From assembly GCA_000257205.1 (NCBI GenBank), contig AEZC01000234.1, positions 1 through 64,000 of the forward strand: a stretch of 64,000 bases of DNA. The letters run 5' to 3'. Shown piece after piece: positions 57,552 to 64,000 of this stretch (position 1 is its first letter; each line of letters opens with the position of its first letter). Made by a program: the position numbers and the translations under genes. This DNA is from Vibrio ordalii ATCC 33509. Lineage in GTDB: Bacteria; Pseudomonadota; Gammaproteobacteria; Enterobacterales; Vibrionaceae. The notes under the pieces are model-generated. The model saw nothing but the letters and a program-made list of their open reading frames with translations, was not told the origin of the DNA and searched no databases.

Positions 57552-58544
57552 TTAATTAGGTTTCTTTTCTACCAAGTCAATCGCGTAGGCGAGTGCTGTT
57601 CTAAAGCTCCCTGTATCCGCAAGCCCTTTCCCTGCCAATTCGAGTGCGGTGCCATGATCGACCGATGTTCTTATAAAGGGTAGACCAAGAGTAATATTTA
57701 CTGAACGACCAAAGCCTTTGTACTTTAATACGGGCAGGACTTGGTCGTGATACATGCCTAAAACAGCATCGGCATCTTGCAAGTATTTGTCATTGAAGAT
57801 GGTGTCGGCTGGTAGTGGGCCAATCAAATTAATGCCATCTTGCTGACGAATTTTTTCTAGTGTTGGAGTGATGGTTTCTATCTCTTCACGGCCTAGGCAG
57901 CCATCTTCTCCCGCGTGCGGGTTTAAACCACACACATAAATTTTGGGTTGCACAATGGCAAATTTTTCCACCAAATCTTTATGTAAAATGGTGATGATCT
58001 TTTCTAACCGCTCAACCGTTACCGCATTTGAGACATGAGCTAGTGGGATATGTGTTGTCGCTAGTGCGACTCTCAGCCCTTCTGTTGCAAGCATCATAAC
58101 CACAAGTGGGGTATTGGACTGTTCAGCAAAAAACTCAGTGTGGCCACTAAATGTCACACCAGCTCGATTTATCACCCCCTTATGCACGGGGCCGGTGACA
58201 ATAGCATCAAATTCATTATTCATACAGCCTAAAGCGGCTCTTTCTAATGTATTTAATACATAATGACCATTGGCCTCATCCAATTTTCCGGTTATGACCG
58301 GTGCGCCGAGGGGAAGATGATCCACTACTAACCGTCCCGCTTGCTGTGGTTTTGGTGCAGAGGTGACTAAGTAGTCTTCCAATATAACGTCAATATTGAG
58401 CTCTTTGGCACGCTCTGCAAGCAAGCTTTTGTCCGCGCATACCACCAGTTGATGTGCCCAATCTTCTTTTGATAAGGCCAGCACCAAATCTGGGCCAATA
58501 CCCGCAGGCTCGCCAGCGGTAACCACGATGCGTTTAATTGTCAT
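57552..58544 (-). CDS. pdxA: 4-hydroxythreonine-4-phosphate dehydrogenase
   Basis: PdxA oxidises 4-phosphohydroxy-threonine in pyridoxal phosphate synthesis. The ~330-residue protein begins [40 protein letters not shown] (~137) and [16 protein letters not shown] (~205) carry the metal and substrate residues; [15 protein letters not shown] (~270) completes the site. ATG 58544 overlaps the surA stop by 11 bp; longer upstream frames inside surA are not used. Confidence 0.96.
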   Translation of the reverse strand: MTIKRIVVTAGEPAGIGPDLVLALSKEDWAHQLVVCADKSLLAERAKELNIDVILEDYLVTSAPKPQQAGRLVVDHLPLGAPVITGKLDEANGHYVLNTLERAALGCMNNEFDAIVTGPVHKGVINRAGVTFSGHTEFFAEQSNTPLVVMMLATEGLRVALATTHIPLAHVSNAVTVERLEKIITILHKDLVEKFAIVQPKIYVCGLNPHAGEDGCLGREEIETITPTLEKIRQQDGINLIGPLPADTIFNDKYLQDADAVLGMYHDQVLPVLKYKGFGRSVNITLGLPFIRTSVDHGTALELAGKGLADTGSFRTALAYAIDLVEKKPN

Positions 58545-59829
58545 CTTGGTTGTCCTGGATAATTTCGACAAAGGCACTGGCACGCATCTCTTGCAGCCAA
58601 GCACTCGCTTCTTCATTAAATTTACGATTGAACAGAATGCGATAAGCTTTGTTTTTCAGTGCAGAGTCGGTGCGGTCGACTTCACGGCGATCAAGTACTT
58701 CGACAATGTGCCAACCATGAACGGTTTTGAAGGGTTCGCTGATTTGCCCAACCGATAATGTTTCGATTTGATGTTGAAACTCTGGCACGTACAGATCTGG
58801 TGTTTGATAACCCAGTTCACCATTTTGCGCCGCAGAGCCGGGGTCTTGGCTGTATTGCTGCGCAAGTTCGCCAAAGCTCGCTTCACCAGCCTTAATGCGA
58901 CGAATGAAGTCATTGAGCTCTTTTTGTACGCCGTCATCACTTAAAATAACGGTCGGTTTAATCAATATATGACGGGCATTAACTTCTGTGACTGCGACGG
59001 TTTCTAACCCTTTGACATCATCAATTTTAAGAATGTGGAAACCGACGCCACTGCGAAATGGCCCAATAATAGAGCCTTTGTTTTGCATTTTGATTTGGTC
59101 GGCAAAAATTGTCGGCATTTCCTCTTTGCGCATCCAACCCCAGTCGCCACCTTGCAGCGCTTTCGGACCTTTTGAATAGGTATAAGCCATGGTGCTGAAA
59201 TCCGCTCCTTGGTTGAGTTTTTCGACTAAGGTTTTGGCTTGTTGTTCTACTGCCGTTTTATCTTGAGTGTCGTCAACGCGCAGTTGGATATGGCTGATTT
59301 TATATTGCACCGTTGCATTGGTTTCTTGCGCAAGAATATTAGCTAAGTTGTCCACTTCGTCCGGTAAGATATTGATCCGGCGACGAACCAAAGCATTACG
59401 TGCTTCACTTGAGGCAATTTCATTACGCACTTGTTCACGAAATTCCGCGTAAGTCAGCCCTTCTGCGGTCACAGAGGCGTTGAGCTGTTCGAGGGTTTGA
59501 TTATTGTTTTTCGCAATCTCAGCGATCGCATCATTGAGCCGATTATCGTCAATGCGTACACCAATACGTTGTGCTTCTTGTTGCTGAATGGTGTCAATAA
59601 TCAATTTTTCAACCACTTGCTCACGCAGCACAGTCTCTTCTGGTAGCGTTTGGCTATTTTTCTTTGCATTAATGGTCAAGGTTTTTAATGCACCATCAAT
59701 ATCACTCTGTAAAATAACGCCACTATTGACGATGACGGCGACGCGATCGAGCTCAACAGGAGCAGCAGATGCGGTGTTTAGGCTTAATGTTGCCATCAAG
59801 CCAATCAGTGTGTGTTTCCACAATTTCAT
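58534..59829 (-). CDS. surA: Periplasmic chaperone/peptidyl-prolyl isomerase SurA
   Basis: SurA escorts outer-membrane proteins such as LptD and porins. The ~431-residue protein has a signal peptide ([20 protein letters not shown]), an N-terminal chaperone domain (~22-170) and two parvulin domains (~172-275 and ~283-383, the latter with NARHILIKP). It ends with the C-terminal helix. ATG 59829 is preceded by AGGA; the longer frame is not supported. It sits between lptD, whose product is its client, and pdxA. Confidence 0.97.
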   Translation of the reverse strand: MKLWKHTLIGLMATLSLNTASAAPVELDRVAVIVNSGVILQSDIDGALKTLTINAKKNSQTLPEETVLREQVVEKLIIDTIQQQEAQRIGVRIDDNRLNDAIAEIAKNNNQTLEQLNASVTAEGLTYAEFREQVRNEIASSEARNALVRRRINILPDEVDNLANILAQETNATVQYKISHIQLRVDDTQDKTAVEQQAKTLVEKLNQGADFSTMAYTYSKGPKALQGGDWGWMRKEEMPTIFADQIKMQNKGSIIGPFRSGVGFHILKIDDVKGLETVAVTEVNARHILIKPTVILSDDGVQKELNDFIRRIKAGEASFGELAQQYSQDPGSAAQNGELGYQTPDLYVPEFQHQIETLSVGQISEPFKTVHGWHIVEVLDRREVDRTDSALKNKAYRILFNRKFNEEASAWLQEMRASAFVEIIQDNQDDN

Positions 59830-59885
59830 TTGTAGTCCTATCAAAATGAGCAAGGGCCTTTACGCTTAAGCAAAGGCCGAATAAA

Positions 59886-62228
59886 TTAGTTGTTTAGGAA
59901 AAATGGACGACCATAACTTAATGAATTTCCAGCGCTGTCTACGCCCGTCATTCCGGAACCTGCACCAATCGTGGTGCCAAAACCGACAATACCAAAGTTT
60001 AAACTAAAGTTATTTTCGTAAAGTGGGTTTTCCCATGGGCTTGCTGAAGATCTCATTTGATTACTGTACGTAAAGCCAATGTACCAGCAGTCAGAGGTGT
60101 ATCTTAGGTTCGCGAGCCACTCCAGATTATTATCTGTGGTTAAATCGTAGAAGTACTGTCCGCTAGCATTCCATTTGGGAGAGATTTGATATCCGGCCAG
60201 TAAACCCGCTTGAGAGATCCCATCTTCGGTTATCTTGGTAGTATCGAAGTCAACGGTGTTTTTAATGTAATCGTAAGTTACATAGCGGTAGTTAGTTTGA
60301 ATATAGCCAGAGCCAACCCGATACTCTAGGGTGCTGTTGGCGAGTTGCATCGTTTTGCTATCAATGTCGTACTGAACTCCGCCGTGGTAGAACAGAAAAT
60401 CGCCATAGTTGAAGTCCATTTCGACGGCCCAAGCCGAGTAGTTGGAGCTACTGTCTGAATTTTCAGTCTCATTGGGTGAGGAGTTCTTGAGATTTTTTTT
60501 GAGATAAAATATCTGACCAAAAGAGATGTTTAAACGCTCTTTATACTGATCATCGAAAAACCGTGAAGAGGCGCCGTAGCTGATTTGATTTGCTGGGGCA
60601 ATATAATCGACACCACTGTACTTACGGCTGCGGAATAAACCATAGTAATCGGTTTGCAGTAATGTAGTGTCGTATAGCCCGATGCTGCGCTGATCTTCTC
60701 TCGGTACATATAAGTATTGAATTTGCGGTTCAAGTGTTTGCGTATAATTATCAAACAGAACCGTATCTCTCTCTAGCACCAAACCAGCATGAGTTCTAAA
60801 TTCCGGAATGATGCGTGAAACGTTCTCTTTCAGGTCTTTATTATTACCCGAACTGAGCTCAACCCCGCTAAGATCTTGTTGGTAATAGGTTCCTAGAATG
60901 CGCGCTTCGGTTGTCCAAGTTCCCCAGGTGTTGCTAATAGGGATGGTAAATCCAGGCTCAATGTGCGCTCTGGTTGCTGCAGGTTTTCCTTTTGCATCGG
61001 TTTCAAAACGCGATAGATGGCTCACCATATCAAAGTTCAAATAGGGCAATACTTCGGGAGCGTAGTAATTAAACGCAATCTGTGGCATAAGGCGATAAGG
61101 TTGGTTGATGCTGGTTTTATCTTCAGTAAGCAGTTGAAAGTCACGAACCAGTATCGATGAGTCCCAATTGAGGGTCCGGTAGGTGGCTTTTCCTTGTTGG
61201 ATAAGCTGACCATCTTCTCGGTTACCTATGCCGGAATCCACATCACTAAAATAACTAACGTCACTGACCTGAGAGTAATCAATCTCAAACTTCCAAGCTT
61301 GGTTGAAAATACCACTGTGTTGGTATTGGAAGCCCCAACGGTCTCCTTTCTCTAGGTATTTCTGATCATCAGGTAAATATTCAGATTTAATGTTACCTAC
61401 GCCAAAATCATTCAGATAACGGAATTCACTGTTTAATTGAGTTCCGCGTTCTTGCATATATTTGACGGTTGTTTTTAGGTCATAGTTTGGCGCTAAGTTC
61501 CAATAAATAGGCGCTTGGGCTTCAAAACCATCGCTAGAGCCGTAAAAAACGGTAGGGTATAAAAATCCCGTTTTTCGTGTGTCGCCAATCGGCACCGTAA
61601 GAAATGGCAGATAAAAGATCGGAATATTTTGAATTTCGAAGCGTGGATTATAAAAAGTGGCTTGCTCTTCATTTTGGTCGATATCAATACTGGATGCTTT
61701 CATTCGCCATGCATTATCGCCTTCATGGCAAGAGGTAATCGAGCCATCTTCAATCTCATAAACGGCTTTACCCGTTTTGGAAATATACACAGCTTCACCA
61801 CGGCCAGGTTCACACAAAAATTGATATTTTGTGTTCTCTAATGTCATTAAATCTGTGTTGAGGTTGTTGGTTGCTTTGTCAGAAATGGTCTTTACTTGAC
61901 CGTCACTGAATTTGACATTACCTTGCGCAACCACAATATTGTCTTTTTGGTGTAGGGTCACGGTATCAGCCAGAATACGCTTTTTCCCTTGAACAACGAC
62001 CACATTGCCTGAGTAGTTTGCGCGTTCACCGTTCACGGCTTCTAGCGTATCAGCCTCGATATTAATCGGTTGCTGACCATTTTCTACTTCAGGTTGGTTG
62101 ATCAAACATTGATCTATAGCGGGCATTTCCTGCACACTATTGTCTAACATAGCTTCTGCTTGAGTCTGTGGCACAAAAAGAGCTGCGCTAATTGAAGCGG
62201 CTAACAAGGTGCGGGAAAAACATGACAT
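59886..62228 (-). CDS. lptD: LPS-assembly outer-membrane protein LptD
   Basis: LptD is the outer-membrane beta-barrel that with LptE inserts LPS in the outer leaflet. The 780-residue protein has a signal peptide ([19 protein letters not shown]), an N-terminal OstA jelly-roll (~50-180, [20 protein letters not shown]) and a barrel. Cysteines at DQCLIN (~40), FLCEPG, TSCHEG and SDCWYIG (~725) can supply the disulfides between jelly-roll and barrel. It heads the minus-strand operon and is divergent from djlA, as in E. coli. Confidence 0.96.
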   Translation of the reverse strand: MSCFSRTLLAASISAALFVPQTQAEAMLDNSVQEMPAIDQCLINQPEVENGQQPINIEADTLEAVNGERANYSGNVVVVQGKKRILADTVTLHQKDNIVVAQGNVKFSDGQVKTISDKATNNLNTDLMTLENTKYQFLCEPGRGEAVYISKTGKAVYEIEDGSITSCHEGDNAWRMKASSIDIDQNEEQATFYNPRFEIQNIPIFYLPFLTVPIGDTRKTGFLYPTVFYGSSDGFEAQAPIYWNLAPNYDLKTTVKYMQERGTQLNSEFRYLNDFGVGNIKSEYLPDDQKYLEKGDRWGFQYQHSGIFNQAWKFEIDYSQVSDVSYFSDVDSGIGNREDGQLIQQGKATYRTLNWDSSILVRDFQLLTEDKTSINQPYRLMPQIAFNYYAPEVLPYLNFDMVSHLSRFETDAKGKPAATRAHIEPGFTIPISNTWGTWTTEARILGTYYQQDLSGVELSSGNNKDLKENVSRIIPEFRTHAGLVLERDTVLFDNYTQTLEPQIQYLYVPREDQRSIGLYDTTLLQTDYYGLFRSRKYSGVDYIAPANQISYGASSRFFDDQYKERLNISFGQIFYLKKNLKNSSPNETENSDSSSNYSAWAVEMDFNYGDFLFYHGGVQYDIDSKTMQLANSTLEYRVGSGYIQTNYRYVTYDYIKNTVDFDTTKITEDGISQAGLLAGYQISPKWNASGQYFYDLTTDNNLEWLANLRYTSDCWYIGFTYSNQMRSSASPWENPLYENNFSLNFGIVGFGTTIGAGSGMTGVDSAGNSLSYGRPFFLNN

Positions 62229-62377
62229 CGAGTTGTACTATCCTGTTTGAACTTGATTGATTCGGAAGATGGATGGCCGAATGTAAAATAAAACGTTTCT
62301 TATCATAAAGGAAATTGAAGCTCCCGGCACTATCAGACCGCTTTACTCCTGAAAAATTCATAGATTGAGAGCACATA

Positions 62378-63232
62378 ATGCATATTTTTGGCAAAATTCT
62401 TGGCGCTTTTTTTGGCTTCTTATTTGGAGGACCGTTTGGCGCATTTTTTGGTTTGTTTCTCGGGCATCAGTTTGATAAAGCTCGTCGTTTGAATCAGGCA
62501 GGGTTTAAAACTGGCTCATTTGGTTCAGGGCCAAGCCAAACTGAACGACAAGACGAATTTTTTAAAGCGGCTTTCGCTGTCATGGGCCATGTCGCTAAAG
62601 CGAAAGGGCAAGTCACCAAAGAGGAGATTCAGCTAGCTACCATCATGATGGGGCGTATGAACTTACATGGTGAGCAACGTAAAGCGGCTCAAGATGCATT
62701 TCGTGAAGGGAAGGAGAGTGGCTTTCCTTTAGAGGAAGTGTTGGAGCGTGTGCGCCTTTCGACGGGTGGACGCTTTGACTTGTTGCAATTTTTCCTCGAA
62801 TTGCAAATATCAGCCGCGTTTGCCGATGGGGATGTTCACCCTAGCGAGCGCAATGTACTGCACAAAATCGCTCGCAGTTTAGGTTTCTCATCCGATCAAC
62901 TGGAAAGACGTCTGCGTATGCAAGAAGCGGCTTTTCGTTTTCAACAAGGCGGAGGTTTTGGTGGGCAACAGCAAGGTTATCAGCAATCGGGGCAGTGGCA
63001 GCAAGCATCACAAGCTTCTCGACTCTCGGATGCCTACGATGTGTTAGGTGTGAGTGAAGATGCGGATGCTAAAGAGATTAAACGTGCCTATCGCAAATTG
63101 ATGAATGAACATCACCCAGATAAATTGATGGCCAAAGGCTTACCACCAGAGATGATGAACGTTGCGAAAGAAAAATCGCAAGAGATCCAAAATGCGTACG
63201 ATTTGATTAAGAAAGAGAAGGGTTTTAAGTAA
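62378..63232 (+). CDS. djlA: Membrane-anchored DnaJ-like co-chaperone DjlA
   Basis: DjlA is an inner-membrane J-protein that stimulates DnaK and modulates envelope signalling. The 284-residue protein has one glycine-rich membrane segment (~5-33, GAFFGFLFGGPFGAFFGLFL, with GxxxG-like dimer motifs), a TerB-like domain (~55-185), a Gln/Gly linker (~190-215) and a C-terminal J domain (~218-284) with the HPD motif in MNEHHPDKLMA. Confidence 0.96.
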   Translation: MHIFGKILGAFFGFLFGGPFGAFFGLFLGHQFDKARRLNQAGFKTGSFGSGPSQTERQDEFFKAAFAVMGHVAKAKGQVTKEEIQLATIMMGRMNLHGEQRKAAQDAFREGKESGFPLEEVLERVRLSTGGRFDLLQFFLELQISAAFADGDVHPSERNVLHKIARSLGFSSDQLERRLRMQEAAFRFQQGGGFGGQQQGYQQSGQWQQASQASRLSDAYDVLGVSEDADAKEIKRAYRKLMNEHHPDKLMAKGLPPEMMNVAKEKSQEIQNAYDLIKKEKGFK

Positions 63233-63270
63233 CCGACTATCGTGAATTACCGCGAATGTTCCAATCGATT

Positions 63271-63297
63271 GAGCTGGTGAAAACTGGCTCTTTTTAT
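63271..63297 (+). terminator. Terminator downstream of djlA
   Basis: GAGCTGGT pairs with ACTGGCTC (two G-U pairs) around a GAAA tetraloop and is followed by TTTTTATT. It lies 39 bp after djlA, between djlA and the converging tRNA operon. Confidence 0.82.
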
Positions 63298-63353
63298 TAT
63301 GAGCATACGCAAGACACAAAAAAAGACAAGTTTGAAAACTTGGCTTTAGAAAG

Positions 63354-63429
63354 TGGCTCCCCCTGCAAGACTTGAACTTGCGACATACGGATTAACAGTC
63401 CGCCGTTCTACCGACTGAACTAAGGGGGA
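63354..63429 (-). tRNA. tRNA-Asn (GTT), copy 2 in transcription order
   Basis: A 76-nt cloverleaf read on the minus strand with anticodon GTT in the loop CTGTTAA, acceptor TCCCCCT / AGGGGGA and encoded CCA. It is identical to the copy at 63571-63646. It is the last gene of the operon. Confidence 0.97.
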
Positions 63430-63460
63430 ACAGAATATTTGCTTATCTTATGCAGATAAA

Positions 63461-63536
<76 letters not shown>

Positions 63537-63570
63537 GCCGAATCAATAAGCAGTGCTCATTGATGAAAAG

Positions 63571-63646
63571 TGGCTCCCCCTGCAAGACTTGAACTTGCGA
63601 CATACGGATTAACAGTCCGCCGTTCTACCGACTGAACTAAGGGGGA
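63571..63646 (-). tRNA. tRNA-Asn (GTT), copy 1 in transcription order
   Basis: 76 nt, anticodon GTT, identical to the copy at 63354-63429, encoded CCA. Confidence 0.97.
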
Positions 63647-63661
63647 ACAGGTTTTAAAGAA

Positions 63662-63737
<76 letters not shown>

Positions 63738-63792
63738 ACATTTTTATCTTTAAATTTATTGTCTGTGCTAGGCACCAACAATTTAGAAACTG

Positions 63793-63868
63793 TGGTGCCC
63801 GGAGGCGGAATCGAACCACCGACACGAGGATTTTCAATCCTCTGCTCTACCGACTGAGCTATCCGGGC
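63793..63868 (-). tRNA. tRNA-Phe (GAA)
   Basis: 76 nt, anticodon GAA in loop TTGAAAA, acceptor GCCCGGA / TCCGGGC, encoded CCA. It is the first gene of the operon, 10 bp downstream of the -10 box. Confidence 0.98.
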
Positions 63869-63878
63869 GACGGGGTGT

Positions 63879-63907
63879 ATTAAAAGGTTTTTCGCATTTA
63901 ACGTCAA
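63879..63907 (-). promoter_or_regulatory. Promoter of the tRNA operon
   Basis: On the minus strand TTGACG and TTTAAT are separated by 17 bp and followed by a GC-rich discriminator (ACACCCCGTC), typical of stringently controlled stable-RNA promoters. Confidence 0.8.
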
Positions 63908-64000
63908 CAGTAAAATGCAAAAAAAATGTCGTTTGTTGTTTTTCTATACTTAGTGACTCGTTTTTGCCCATTTTCGTTAAAAATTAGTGTCAGATTAGAT

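Overview
This window is a stretch of core gammaproteobacterial chromosome. It matches Vibrio cholerae or a very close relative (V. mimicus, V. paracholerae and V. metoecus are alternatives). The identification rests on recognised proteins and gene order: a complete MSHA mannose-sensitive type IV pilus locus between ssb and mreBCD, a QstR-type LuxR regulator between galU and ssb, an MshE ATPase with paired c-di-GMP-binding motifs, and the block arcA ... argR-mdh-arcD-ispB-rplU-rpmA-obgE ... folA-apaH-apaG-rsmA-pdxA-surA-lptD-djlA. I see no prophage, insertion sequence, integron or CRISPR array.

Layout. Positions 1-8.2 kb: 3' end of mgtE, then on the minus strand a PglL-type O-oligosaccharyltransferase, uvrA, galU and a qstR interrupted by a stop codon, then ssb on the plus strand. 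Positions 8.3-27 kb: MSHA biogenesis genes in the order mshH(csrD)-I-J-K-L-M-N-E-G-F, then the pilin and minor pilin genes mshB-A-C-D-O-P-Q, all on the plus strand and tightly coupled. Positions 27-37.9 kb: the cell-shape and envelope cluster mreBCD-maf-rng-yhdP-nitrilase-tldD. Positions 38-48.4 kb: arginine deiminase arcA, rraB, a GH2-like orphan gene with an in-frame stop, a DUF2061 membrane protein, a minus-strand TAXI-TRAP transporter operon (solute receptor, fused permease with an in-frame stop, UspA protein), argR and mdh. Positions 48.7-63.2 kb: arcD, ispB, rplU-rpmA-obgE, yjjP-yjjB, folA, the minus-strand operon lptD-surA-pdxA-rsmA-apaG-apaH, and djlA. Positions 63.3-63.9 kb: a minus-strand tRNA operon (Phe-Thr-Asn-Thr-Asn) with a strong promoter at its right end.

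The most unusual signals are decay and small-scale change within an otherwise standard core. Three genes carry single in-frame stop codons with intact reading frames on both sides: qstR (TAG), a GH2-like gene (TAG) and the fused TRAP permease (TGA). The qstR lesion predicts loss of QstR-dependent competence and type VI secretion control. folA carries an in-frame insertion of about 17 residues at the start of the Met20 loop. Two copies of a roughly 130-bp dispersed element with imperfect terminal inverted repeats lie next to rraB and next to the TRAP receptor gene. Other points are a 23-bp perfect palindrome just upstream of obgE, short tandem repeats at galU, mshN and obgE, an orphan terminator between ispB and rplU, and a duplicated Thr-Asn tRNA unit. 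I found no convincing new multi-gene system. The closest candidates are the catalytic-domain-less GH2-like protein and the modular MshQ protein.
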